NCBI RefSeq assembly: GCF_020905415.1 | Contig: NZ_JAJJMP010000001.1 | Span: forward strand, 2,739,501-2,803,500 | DNA from: Myroides oncorhynchi | GTDB taxonomy: Bacteria > Bacteroidota > Bacteroidia > Flavobacteriales > Flavobacteriaceae | Length of the DNA stretch: 64,000 nt | Direction: 5' to 3' | In this document: positions 42,985 to 51,442 of the stretch, piece after piece | Layout of the letters: every line of letters begins with the position of its first letter | How positions within the stretch are numbered: the first letter of the stretch is position 1 | The notes under the pieces: model-generated | Databases searched by the model: none | Seen by the model: the letters and a program-made list of their open reading frames with translations, nothing else | What the model was told of the DNA's origin: nothing | Made by a program: the position numbers and the translations under genes

Positions 42985-43416
42985 TTATTTTGATTTTTTA
43001 CCATTATTAAATTTAATTCCTGCTAAAGGAGATTTAGGTAAGTCCTTTTTGTTAAAAGTACTTTTCTTTTTATTGTCTGCAGATTTGTTAGCAGGTTTAG
43101 CGTAAGATTTGCCTTTACTTTCAGTCTTCTTCTGTTCTTTAAAGGGTTTTACTTCTGCTTTATTAGAGGTAAGTACTTCTGTTGGATTTTTAGGATTTTC
43201 TTTCGTTCCTCTTAAGTGGATAACTAATCCGTTTAAGAAGTTTCTAAGAATCTGATCTCCACATTCTACGTATTTAGGATGATCCTCATTTCTAAATAGA
43301 CTTCCAACTTCAGCTTTCGAAATTCTAAAATCAACTAACTCTAGAATTTCTACTATTTGATCGTCGCGTAATTGTAAAGCGACTCTCAGTTTCTTTAATA
43401 TATCGTTATTGTTCAT
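42985..43416 (-). CDS. DUF1456 (YehS-like) protein
   Basis: The N-terminal 70 residues carry the DUF1456 repeat pattern seen twice: NNDILKKLRVALQLRDDQIVEILELVDF and GDQILRNFLNGLVIHLRG. A Lys-rich tail of about 65 residues (SKGKSYAKPANKSADNKKKS) follows, which looks disordered and nucleic-acid-friendly. YehS and its relatives have no proven function. The gene lies downstream of uvrB on the same strand with 32 bases between, so read-through is likely. Confidence 0.8.
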   Translation of the reverse strand: MNNNDILKKLRVALQLRDDQIVEILELVDFRISKAEVGSLFRNEDHPKYVECGDQILRNFLNGLVIHLRGTKENPKNPTEVLTSNKAEVKPFKEQKKTESKGKSYAKPANKSADNKKKSTFNKKDLPKSPLAGIKFNNGKKSK

Positions 43417-43448
43417 TCAATGTCTTTTTGCAAAGGTAATTAAAATAT

Positions 43449-45434
43449 CTACAGTTTGTCTTTTAAAGCTTTTATTTCATCTCTTAATCGAGCTGCATTT
43501 AGAAAATCAAGATCTTTAGCTGCTTTTTCCATGTCTTTTCTTTTCGTTCTAATAATCTTTTCAATATCAGCTTTAGTTTTGTACTTCAGAGTTTCTTCTG
43601 TAGCTTGAAGAATAGATTCTTTTTGTAAATCTTCATAAGAGGCTTTGACTAATTCACTAGAGATCTTCTTTACAATAGCTGTTGGTGTAATGTTATTGTT
43701 TTTATTAAAGTTCATTTGCTTCTCACGTCTATAGTTGGTTTCGTCTATAGTACGTTGCATACTAGCGGTGATTTTATCCGCATACATGATAGCGCGGCCA
43801 TTAACGTTTCTAGCAGCTCTACCAACTGTTTGGGTAAGAGATCTATGACTTCGTAAGAAACCTTCTTTATCAGCATCTAATATCGCTACAAGAGATACTT
43901 CAGGTAAGTCAAGTCCTTCTCTTAGTAAGTTAACTCCAATTAGTACATCGAATAGCCCTTTACGTAGGTCTTGCATAATCTCAACACGTTCTAATGTATC
44001 TACATCAGAGTGTATATATCTACATCTAATCCCTACACGGGTGAAGTATTTAGCTAATTCTTCAGCCATGCGCTTGGTTAGAGTTGTAACAAGGATTCTC
44101 TCATCTTTTTCTACTCTCTTGTGAATTTCTTCAATCAAATCATCTATTTGATTTTCTGTAGGTTTTATTTCGATAATCGGATCTAATAGACCTGTAGGTC
44201 GTATTAATTGCTCTACATAGACTCCTTCTGATTTTTGTAGTTCATAATCAGCAGGTGTAGCTGATACATAAACGACTTGATTTTGCATAGCTTCAAATTC
44301 TTCAAACTTAAGTGGTCTATTGTCAAGTGCGGCAGGTAGTCTAAAACCGTATTCTACTAGATTCTCTTTACGTGACCTATCTCCTCCATACATTGCGTGT
44401 ACTTGGGATACTGTTACGTGGCTCTCGTCTATTACCATTAAGTAGTCATCAGGAAAGTAATCAATCAAACAGAAAGGACGTGTTCCTTGTTCTCTACCAT
44501 CTAAGTATCTTGAGTAGTTCTCAATTCCTGAACAGTACCCTAACTCTCTAATCATTTCAAGATCGAAATTAGTACGTTCTTCTAGGCGTTTAGCTTCAAG
44601 GTGTTTTCCTATTTCTTTAAAGTAATCTACTTGTTTGACTAGGTCTTGTTGTATTTCCCATATAGCGGCCTGTAATACATCAGGTGATGTAACAAACATA
44701 TTAGCAGGATAGATTGTAAGATTAGTGTATTTTTCAATAACTGCTGAAGTACTTGGATTGAAAACCTCAATATCTTCTATCTCATCTCCAAAGAAGTGTA
44801 TTCTAAAAGGATTATCAGCATAACTAGGAAATACCTCTACTGTATCGCCTTTTATTCTAAATGTACCAGCAGTAAACTCAACTTCTGTTCTTGCATACAA
44901 GCTTTGTACTAAACGATGTAATAGTTTAGTTCTGCTTATTTGTTGATCTACTTCTAGTGCAATAACATTCTTTTGAAACTCTACTGGATTTCCGATACCA
45001 TATAGACAAGAAACAGAAGCTACCACTATAATATCTCTTCTTCCTGATAGTAGGGCAGAGGTAGTGCTTAGTCGCATCTTTTCAAGCTCTTCGTTGATAG
45101 ATAGGTCTTTTTCTATATAAGTACCTGTAACAGGTAAGAAAGCCTCAGGTTGATAGTAGTCGTAGTAAGATACGAAGTACTCGACCGCATTGTTTGGGAA
45201 AAAGCTTTTAAACTCTGTATATAATTGAGCTGCAAGCGTTTTATTGTGTGCTAGAATTAGAGTAGGTCTGTTGACTTCTTTAATTACATTAGCTATAGTA
45301 AAAGTTTTTCCAGAACCAGTAACACCAACTAATGTTTGATATTTTTCATCTGCATTGATTCCGTCTGCTAGTTTTTTTATAGCTTGAGGCTGGTCACCAG
45401 TAGGGCTGTATTCTGAATTTAGATTAAATTTCAT
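43449..45434 (-). CDS. uvrB: UvrABC system protein B
   Basis: A 661-residue helicase-like excinuclease subunit. Walker A is GVTGSGKT (about 38-45), the beta-hairpin that clamps DNA is YYDYYQPEAFLPVTGTYIEKD (about 91-111), and the DESH-type box is VIDESHVTVSQ. The QTVGRAARN motif VI is present, and the C-terminal UVR motif (about 620-655, KAAKDLDFLNAARLRDEIKAL) binds UvrC. It verifies damage in nucleotide excision repair. Full length and intact. Confidence 0.97.
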   Translation of the reverse strand: MKFNLNSEYSPTGDQPQAIKKLADGINADEKYQTLVGVTGSGKTFTIANVIKEVNRPTLILAHNKTLAAQLYTEFKSFFPNNAVEYFVSYYDYYQPEAFLPVTGTYIEKDLSINEELEKMRLSTTSALLSGRRDIIVVASVSCLYGIGNPVEFQKNVIALEVDQQISRTKLLHRLVQSLYARTEVEFTAGTFRIKGDTVEVFPSYADNPFRIHFFGDEIEDIEVFNPSTSAVIEKYTNLTIYPANMFVTSPDVLQAAIWEIQQDLVKQVDYFKEIGKHLEAKRLEERTNFDLEMIRELGYCSGIENYSRYLDGREQGTRPFCLIDYFPDDYLMVIDESHVTVSQVHAMYGGDRSRKENLVEYGFRLPAALDNRPLKFEEFEAMQNQVVYVSATPADYELQKSEGVYVEQLIRPTGLLDPIIEIKPTENQIDDLIEEIHKRVEKDERILVTTLTKRMAEELAKYFTRVGIRCRYIHSDVDTLERVEIMQDLRKGLFDVLIGVNLLREGLDLPEVSLVAILDADKEGFLRSHRSLTQTVGRAARNVNGRAIMYADKITASMQRTIDETNYRREKQMNFNKNNNITPTAIVKKISSELVKASYEDLQKESILQATEETLKYKTKADIEKIIRTKRKDMEKAAKDLDFLNAARLRDEIKALKDKL

Positions 45435-45473
45435 AGTTGCTTAAATAAGTAATGCAAAGTTACTTATTATAAA

Positions 45474-45504
45474 CAAAAAAAGCGCAAGAATAATCTTGCG
45501 CTTT
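45474..45504 (-). terminator. Terminator between ompA-like gene and uvrB
   Basis: AAAGCGCAAGA/TCTTGCGCTTT stem; on the minus strand a T run follows, so it ends the OmpA transcript before uvrB. Confidence 0.88.
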
Positions 45505-45530
45505 AATATGATTAAAATTGAATTCTAAAA

Positions 45531-46772
45531 TTAGTTAATTTTGAAAACAACTTTTCTTGCAATTCTACGAGCTGCAGCTGAATCTTTAGATACTGCATCA
45601 TCAATTCCGTTTCCTTTAGCAGAAACTTTAGAAGCAGAAACTCCAGATTTAACTAAGATATCTTTAACAGCATTTGCACGTCTTTCAGATAACTTGTTGT
45701 TGTAAGATTTGTTTCCTACTGCATCAGCATATCCAAGAACTTCTACAGAAGCATTAGGATTAGCTTTTAAGTAGTTAACGATGAAGTTGATTCCGTCAAC
45801 GTTTGATGGTTGAGATTTATCAAAGTCAAAGTAAGCAGCTACATATCCTTTGTTGATTAATTCTTTAATCATGTTAGCATCTCCAGTGTTAGCTACAGCT
45901 TTCTCTGGTTGATTACCATATTTCTCAGCAATGTATGCTTCGATGTTATCAGCGATACCATTGTTGTTTTTATCGATATTTCTACCTCTAGAATCAACTA
46001 AAGCACCAGCTGGAGTATTAGGCTCTAAGTCTAGGTAATCAGCTACACCGTCTCCATCAGAGTCAACAAGCATACCTTCGATTTTAGAAACTCTTCCTTC
46101 GATTTCACCTAACAATTTGTTGTCTTCTTCTTCAGCAACATACCAGTCAGCATGTTGTCCGTTTTTACCTAAATAGATAGAAACTCCAACAGAAGCATTA
46201 AACATAGTACCTTGAGCGATTGAACGATTTGTAGCGTTTAATCCGTCCCAAGTATTGTTTTGTTGTAAACTTTGAATAACTGTGAAGTCAGCGTTTAAAG
46301 CAACACGTGGGTGAACTTTAATTTGTCCAGTTAAACCAGCCATTAAGTGTCCCATGTTGTCAGTTCCTTCTAACTTATCTCCATTCATCCAAGAGTAACC
46401 TCCCCCTGCGTGAGCTTGTACGTTTAATACTTTAGTCCAAGATTCGAAGTTTAAAAGTCTTCCAACGTTAACAACCCCTTCTAAGCTTGTTCTGTAGTGG
46501 TTTGTGTTTAAGTCAGCATCATTAGTCCAGTTGTCTAATTTATCATAGCCAAAAGAAGCTTTAATACCAAACTTATTGTTTAAACTGTAACGTACACCTC
46601 CATCTAAGTGTAAGTTTTTGAAAGTCTCAGCTGTGTATCCTGAAGATAAAACTCTTGCAGGTTTAGCAAATCCTCCATTTAAGTCAATAGACCATTTGTT
46701 GTAAGGACTTTGAGCATGAACAGCACCAAAAGCTAATACAGAAGCCAATAACGGTAATGTTAATTTTTTCAT
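45531..46772 (-). CDS. OmpA family outer-membrane protein
   Basis: A signal peptide (MKKLTLPLLASVLAFGAVHAQ) supports the start at 46772 rather than the in-frame ATG seven codons earlier. Residues 22-190 form an eight-strand barrel-like part. Residues about 215-265 are a calcium-binding thrombospondin type 3-like linker (DSDGDGVADYLDLEPNTPAG, DKNNNGIADNIEAYI). Residues 295-413 are the OmpA peptidoglycan-binding domain (VEVLGYADAVGNKSYNNKLSERRANAVKDIL). It anchors the outer membrane to the cell wall. It is probably a very abundant protein, in line with its strong codon bias. A -7 element (TATATTTG) lies on the minus strand at 46848-46841. Confidence 0.93.
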   Translation of the reverse strand: MKKLTLPLLASVLAFGAVHAQSPYNKWSIDLNGGFAKPARVLSSGYTAETFKNLHLDGGVRYSLNNKFGIKASFGYDKLDNWTNDADLNTNHYRTSLEGVVNVGRLLNFESWTKVLNVQAHAGGGYSWMNGDKLEGTDNMGHLMAGLTGQIKVHPRVALNADFTVIQSLQQNNTWDGLNATNRSIAQGTMFNASVGVSIYLGKNGQHADWYVAEEEDNKLLGEIEGRVSKIEGMLVDSDGDGVADYLDLEPNTPAGALVDSRGRNIDKNNNGIADNIEAYIAEKYGNQPEKAVANTGDANMIKELINKGYVAAYFDFDKSQPSNVDGINFIVNYLKANPNASVEVLGYADAVGNKSYNNKLSERRANAVKDILVKSGVSASKVSAKGNGIDDAVSKDSAAARRIARKVVFKIN

Positions 46773-46840
46773 AGTTGTCTTTTTAATTTCCATTAAATGT
46801 GATCTAAAATAATCACACTATTTACTAATCGCTTATGGAG

Positions 46841-46848
46841 CAAATATA
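46841..46848 (-). promoter_or_regulatory. -7 element of the ompA-like gene
   Basis: The minus strand reads TATATTTG, 68 bases before the chosen start codon. The divergent nudix promoter begins 38 bases away. Confidence 0.55.
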
Positions 46849-46885
46849 CGGTAAAGATTTGTAATAGAAACAGAAATTTACTTTT

Positions 46886-46917
46886 TTTTGTAAAAAGTGA
46901 TATATTTTTTACTTTTG
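46886..46917 (+). promoter_or_regulatory. Promoter of the nudix gene, close to perfect consensus
   Basis: TTTTG at 46886-46890, a 19-base spacer and TACTTTTG at 46910-46917 match the Bacteroidota -33/-7 consensus and spacing. The start codon follows 20 bases later. Confidence 0.75.
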
Positions 46918-46937
46918 TTTCATAAAAGATATATAAT

Positions 46938-47363
46938 ATGGGATATGTTTCAAAGATATTCGTTACAGTAGATGTTGTTTTGTTTAAAAAATCTTCAAGT
47001 AATTCACATGTTTTATTAATAAAGCGCAAAAATGAACCATTTCGCGATTATTGGGCTCTACCTGGGGGCTTTGTAGACGAAAATGAGGATTTAGTTGTCG
47101 CTGCTAAGCGTGAATTAGTTGAGGAAACATCAATAGCGGTTAACGAGTTAGTACAAATTAAAGCTTATGGCAAGCCTTTTAGAGATCCGAGATCACATAT
47201 GGTTACTGTTGCTTTCTATGGTGAGGTAGCAGGGGATATTGTTGGTAAAGCTGCTGATGATGCTAAAGAGTTAGCTTGGTTTAATATAGATGAATTGCCT
47301 GATTTGGCATTTGATCATTTAGATATTGTTACAGATGCGATATCGCTGCATAAAAAAAGGTAA
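46938..47363 (+). CDS. Nudix hydrolase
   Basis: A 141-residue protein with a complete Nudix box: GGFVDENEDLVVAAKRELVEETSI (about residues 44-67, G-x5-E-x7-RE-x2-EE). The N-terminal VTVDVVLFKKSSS resembles the NrtR/ADP-ribose pyrophosphatase-like group, but no helix-turn-helix follows, so it is an enzyme only. It hydrolyses a nucleoside diphosphate linked to another group; the substrate is unknown (ADP-ribose is one candidate). Divergent from the OmpA gene, with its own promoter and terminator. Confidence 0.9.
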   Translation: MGYVSKIFVTVDVVLFKKSSSNSHVLLIKRKNEPFRDYWALPGGFVDENEDLVVAAKRELVEETSIAVNELVQIKAYGKPFRDPRSHMVTVAFYGEVAGDIVGKAADDAKELAWFNIDELPDLAFDHLDIVTDAISLHKKR

Positions 47364-47390
47364 GTCTAATTAGACTTACCTTTTTTTTAT
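47357..47390. terminator. Bidirectional terminator
   Basis: AAGGTAAGTCT/AGACTTACCTT with an AATT loop, then T8. It overlaps the ends of the convergent nudix and DUF3817 genes. Confidence 0.88.
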
Positions 47391-47668
47391 GCTTTACTTT
47401 CTAGTAATCTCTTTTCCATTACAAAAGTCCCAAAAGGAATGATTGATGCAATACAAATTAATCCATATTTCTTCAAACTCCATTTTTCATCTCCTTTAAG
47501 TACAGTTGCCATTACTATATATAGTATGAATAACACTCCGTGTCCCATTCCTACTATTCTTACCATCTCTGGTTGTTCCCAGATATACTTTAATGGCATA
47601 GCGATAAAAAGTAGCGCTAGTAATGATAGTCCCTCTAGTAGGGCTACGATTTTAAATAATTTAAGCAT
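47387..47668 (-). CDS. DUF3817 family membrane protein
   Basis: A 93-residue protein with three hydrophobic segments (about 5-24, 38-57 and 66-84) and the DUF3817 pattern LKLFKIVALLEGLSLLALLFIAMPLKY and MVRIVGMGHGVLFILYIVM. The family includes domains from MauE/YdzA-like proteins, with no established role. The gene is convergent with the nudix gene and lies downstream of a conserved helical protein in the same direction. Confidence 0.85.
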   Translation of the reverse strand: MLKLFKIVALLEGLSLLALLFIAMPLKYIWEQPEMVRIVGMGHGVLFILYIVMATVLKGDEKWSLKKYGLICIASIIPFGTFVMEKRLLESKA

Positions 47669-47721
47669 CCTTGTTGAATTAGAAGTTTTAAGTATGCTAA
47701 TATACTTTTATTATGAGAACA

Positions 47722-47755
47722 AAAAAAGCCTAACAAGAATTCTGTTAGGCTTTTG
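47722..47755 (-). terminator. Terminator for the minus-strand gene ending at 47777
   Basis: AAAAGCCTAACA/TGTTAGGCTTTT with a seven-base loop; the minus strand continues into a T run. Confidence 0.85.
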
Positions 47756-47776
47756 TGTTATGATTAACATTTATAA

Positions 47777-48148
47777 TTAGAAAGCTAATAAGCGAGTGTT
47801 GTAGTCTCTTAAATCTTCTAAGTTATGTTTATTATCGATGTCTTTGTATAAAGATAATAAATACTGTAAGCTTTCTAAATCATTTTTAGCTTCTTGCTCT
47901 GATTTAGTAGCTCCTTCTTCTTCCTCTTCAACTGGTTCATCAGAAGGAATTGCAATTAAAAATGCATTGTTGTTTTGAATGTGTTCGTATGCTAAGCGGA
48001 TAGACTTAACTAACACAGGTTTCTCTTCAAGTAAAGCAAATTCTCTAAGTTTTTGTAAATCTGCTACAATGTTTTCTACAACAAGACCATCAGCAATTAG
48101 ATCTGATTGAATCTTTTTAATCAATTTTAAAGCATTTGCGTTTTCCAC
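47777..48148 (-). CDS. Conserved Flavobacterial helical protein
   Basis: A 123-residue acidic, helical, cytoplasmic protein. The first 70 residues look like a helical bundle (ALKLIKKIQSDLIADGLVVENIVADLQKLREFALLEEKPVLVKSIRLAYEHIQ), followed by a Glu-rich loop (PVEEEEEGATKSEQEAKND) and a final helix. I believe it is a conserved family in Flavobacteria, without known function. It is transcribed alone, with the terminator at 47722-47755. Confidence 0.7.
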   Translation of the reverse strand: MENANALKLIKKIQSDLIADGLVVENIVADLQKLREFALLEEKPVLVKSIRLAYEHIQNNNAFLIAIPSDEPVEEEEEGATKSEQEAKNDLESLQYLLSLYKDIDNKHNLEDLRDYNTRLLAF

Positions 48149-48328
48149 AGTAAATATCTTTTAAGTATAAAAAATTATGGTGCAAAAGTAATCTTTTTAG
48201 ATGATTATAGTGAAATAAAAGATGAAATATTTTGATTGTTTTTATATAAAATACTTTATATGTGATTGTTAAGTTGTGTTTTGTTTCTACTCTGGTCTTT
48301 AAATTGGATAGTCAATGTAGTATTTAAA

Positions 48329-48369
48329 CAAAAAACCGCCATTTTCAGAAGAAAAGTGACGGTTTTTTT
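48329..48369 (-). terminator. Terminator of the beta-oxidation operon
   Basis: AAAACCGCCATTTTC against GAAAAGTGACGGTTTT, one mismatch, then A/T runs on both sides. It lies 36 bases after the acyl-CoA dehydrogenase stop on the minus strand. Confidence 0.78.
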
Positions 48370-48404
48370 CAAACAAACTAAACCAAATTGTCTGTATCCT
48401 ATAA

Positions 48405-50198
48405 TTAGAATACGTATTCGTTAGTCTCTACCAATTTAGTAGCAATAGTTTCTCTAAGTGCATTTACATTTGGTAGGTTCACATATTTTGTAAATCTGCG
48501 TAGTCCCATTAACATCACACGTTGCTCATCACCTTCGGTGAAAGAAGAGATTCCTTCTTTTCCTTTTAATCCGATGATATCTACAGCGTGATATAAGTAT
48601 AATTGAGCCATAGCGATTTGTTCTTTAATATTTGCTTCTCCTTTAAGTTTAGCTAATTTCTCAGTTCTAAGGATAGCACTTTCTGCCATATAGATTTCGA
48701 TTAACATATCTGAAGCAGCCATTAATAGCGCTTGGTGTTTATCCAATTCTGGTCCATATTTCTGAACTGCACTACCAGCTACCATTAAGAAAGCTTGTTT
48801 TAATTTGCTAACCATTTCTTTTTCTTCAGCAAATAATTCTGAATAATCAGGAACGTCAAAGCTTGGGATACTCATTAGTTCGTCAGCTACTTTCATAGCT
48901 GGTCCTAATAAATCTACGTGTCCTTTCATTGCTTTTTTGATTAACATACCTACAGTAAGCATACGGTTGATCTCATTAGTACCTTCATAGATACGAGAGA
49001 TACGAGCATCTCTCCATGCGCTTTCCATTGGTGTGTCTTCTGAGAATCCCATACCTCCGAAGATTTGTACTCCTTCGTCTGCACAACTTTGTACATCTTC
49101 AGAAACAGCAACCTTAAGAATAGAGCATTCGATAGCGAATTCTTCCACTCCTTTTAATTCTGCTTCTTGGTGTGTATTGCCTTCTGCGATACGTTGGTTG
49201 ATACGCTCTTCGATAGCTGCTGCAGCTCTATATGATGCTGCTTCACCTACATAAGCATTAGTTGCCATCTCAGCTAGTTTAGTACGGATAGCACCGAAAG
49301 ATGAGATAGGTGTTTTAAACTGGATACGCTCATTAGCATATCTTACAGATTGTGTGATTAGACGACGTTGTGAGTCTAAACAAGCTGCTGCTAATTTGAT
49401 ACGACCTACGTTTAATGCATTCATTGCTATTTTAAAACCGTTTCCTCTTTCAGAAAGCATATTCTCTACAGGAACTTTTGTCTCACTGAAGAAAACCTGA
49501 CGAGTAGAAGAAGCTCTAATGCCTAATTTGTGCTCTTCTTCTCCTAAAGTAATTCCGTTACTTGGATCGTTTTCTACGATAAATCCAGTGATATTTTTAT
49601 CATCTTCGATACGCGCAAATACGATAAATACATTACAGAACCCAGCATTAGAGATCCACATTTTTTGTCCTGTGATAGAGTAGTGTTTCCTATCAGCAGA
49701 TAATACTGCTTTTGTTTTTCCAGAGTTAGCATCTGATCCTGCGTCTGGCTCTGTTAAACAGTAAGCACCAAACCATTCACCTGAAGCTAATTTAGGAACG
49801 TATTTTTGTTTTTGTTCTTCGTTTCCATATAACGTAATTGGCATAGTACCAATACCTGTATGAGCACCAAAAGCTGTTGAGAAAGAACCTGTAGCTCCAG
49901 AGATGTAATCACATACTAACATTGTAGAGATGAATCCCATTTCTAACCCTCCGTAAGCTTCAGGAACTGCAACTCCTAAAAGTCCAAGTTCTCCTGCTTT
50001 ACGCATAGATGATTCTGTGAATGCGTAATCTTTTTTCTCAAAGCGGTCTTTATTTGGCCATATTTCTTTGTCGATAAACTCTTTTACAGATTCACGCATC
50101 ATTACTTGCTCTTCTGTGAAGTCTTCAGGAGTGAATATGTTTTCACATTTAGTTTCCTTTACTAAGAATTGACCTCCTCTAATGATATCTTTACTCAT
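48405..50198 (-). CDS. fadE: Acyl-CoA dehydrogenase (FadE-type)
   Basis: A 597-residue FAD enzyme. It shows LASGEWFGAYCLTEPDAGSDANSGKTKA (about 140-167), KMWISNAGFCNVFIVFARI, the catalytic Glu region RISRIYEGTNEINRMLTVGML (about 405-425), and an extra C-terminal domain of about 170 residues found in the longer FadE/AcdA-like enzymes. It makes the first oxidation of fatty acyl-CoA to trans-2-enoyl-CoA. It is the last gene of the operon with a thiolase and a fused hydratase/dehydrogenase, in the same order as fadN-fadA-fadE of Bacillus subtilis. Chain length preference is not visible. Confidence 0.93.
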   Translation of the reverse strand: MSKDIIRGGQFLVKETKCENIFTPEDFTEEQVMMRESVKEFIDKEIWPNKDRFEKKDYAFTESSMRKAGELGLLGVAVPEAYGGLEMGFISTMLVCDYISGATGSFSTAFGAHTGIGTMPITLYGNEEQKQKYVPKLASGEWFGAYCLTEPDAGSDANSGKTKAVLSADRKHYSITGQKMWISNAGFCNVFIVFARIEDDKNITGFIVENDPSNGITLGEEEHKLGIRASSTRQVFFSETKVPVENMLSERGNGFKIAMNALNVGRIKLAAACLDSQRRLITQSVRYANERIQFKTPISSFGAIRTKLAEMATNAYVGEAASYRAAAAIEERINQRIAEGNTHQEAELKGVEEFAIECSILKVAVSEDVQSCADEGVQIFGGMGFSEDTPMESAWRDARISRIYEGTNEINRMLTVGMLIKKAMKGHVDLLGPAMKVADELMSIPSFDVPDYSELFAEEKEMVSKLKQAFLMVAGSAVQKYGPELDKHQALLMAASDMLIEIYMAESAILRTEKLAKLKGEANIKEQIAMAQLYLYHAVDIIGLKGKEGISSFTEGDEQRVMLMGLRRFTKYVNLPNVNALRETIATKLVETNEYVF

Positions 50199-50231
50199 AA
50201 TATATTTTTTTTTATTTTGGTTAATAGCATT

Positions 50232-51413
50232 CTATAATAATTCGTAGATTCCAGCAGCACCTTGTCCTGTACCGATACACATTGTAACCATTCCGTATTT
50301 AGAACCGCGGCGTTTCATCTCATCGAATAATTGCACAGATAGTTTAGCACCTGTACATCCTAGAGGGTGTCCTAGTGCGATAGCACCTCCGTTTACGTTC
50401 ACGATATCTGGATTGATATCTAATTCTCTCATTACAGCTAAAGACTGAGAAGCAAACGCTTCGTTTAATTCGAACAAGTCGATGTCTTTTAGTTGTAACC
50501 CTGCTTGTTTTAGCGCTTTTGGAATTGCTTTTACAGGTCCGATTCCCATGATACGAGGTTCAACACCTGCTGCGGCATAGTTCACCATACGAGCGATAGG
50601 CTCGATGTTTAACTCTTTTACCATTTCTTCTGACATCACCATCACAAAGGCTGCACCATCACTCATTTGTGATGAGTTACCCGCCGTTACTGATCCATCA
50701 GCTGCGAACACTGGTCTAAGTTTGTTTAACGCTTCTATAGATGTACCAGCTCTTGGCCCTTCATCTTTAGTTACCGTATAAGATCTGCTATCTTTTTTAC
50801 CTTTCTCATTAATGAATACCTCATTAATAGTAATTGGTACGATTTGATTGTCAAATTTACCATCTGCCTGTGCTTTAAGTGCTTTCATATGTGAGTTGTA
50901 AGCAAATACATCTTGGTCTTCACGTGAAACACCAAATTGATTAGCTACAGCTTCAGCAGTAAGTCCCATTCCCCAGTAGTAGTCTTCGTGTCCTTCTTTA
51001 GCTACGCCATAATCAGGAGTTGGTTTATATCCACCCATAGGGATATAACTCATACTCTCCGCACCACCAGCGATGATACAGTCAGCCATTCCGGCTTGTA
51101 TCTTAGCTACAGCCATCCCGATAGTTTCTATTCCTGAGGCACAGTATCTGTTAACAGTTACACCAGGTACATCATCTATTTTTAATCCCATTAGAGAGAT
51201 TAGACGTCCCATATTTAATCCTTGCTCTGCCTCAGGCATTGCATTACCTACCATAACATCGTCTATACGAGTCTTGTCAAATTCTGGTAGTTTACTCATT
51301 AGGTATTCGATAGTTTCAGCAGCCAGTTCATCAGGTCTTTTAAATCTGAATACACCTTTAGGCGCTTTACCCACAGCTGTTCTATATCCTTGTACTATAT
51401 ATGCAGTTTTCAT
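50232..51413 (-). CDS. fadA: Acetyl-CoA C-acyltransferase (3-ketoacyl-CoA thiolase)
   Basis: A 393-residue thiolase. The acyl-carrying Cys91 lies in [13 protein letters not shown], the catalytic His in [17 protein letters not shown] (about 347-363), and the second Cys in [15 protein letters not shown] at the C-terminus. It cleaves 3-ketoacyl-CoA with CoA in the last step of the cycle. The acyl-CoA dehydrogenase gene begins 33 bases after its stop, and it lies 29 bases after the FadN-type gene, so the three are co-transcribed. Confidence 0.95.
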   Translation of the reverse strand: MKTAYIVQGYRTAVGKAPKGVFRFKRPDELAAETIEYLMSKLPEFDKTRIDDVMVGNAMPEAEQGLNMGRLISLMGLKIDDVPGVTVNRYCASGIETIGMAVAKIQAGMADCIIAGGAESMSYIPMGGYKPTPDYGVAKEGHEDYYWGMGLTAEAVANQFGVSREDQDVFAYNSHMKALKAQADGKFDNQIVPITINEVFINEKGKKDSRSYTVTKDEGPRAGTSIEALNKLRPVFAADGSVTAGNSSQMSDGAAFVMVMSEEMVKELNIEPIARMVNYAAAGVEPRIMGIGPVKAIPKALKQAGLQLKDIDLFELNEAFASQSLAVMRELDINPDIVNVNGGAIALGHPLGCTGAKLSVQLFDEMKRRGSKYGMVTMCIGTGQGAAGIYELL

Positions 51414-51442
51414 ATTTGTCTGTCGTTTTAATTGGTTAAAGA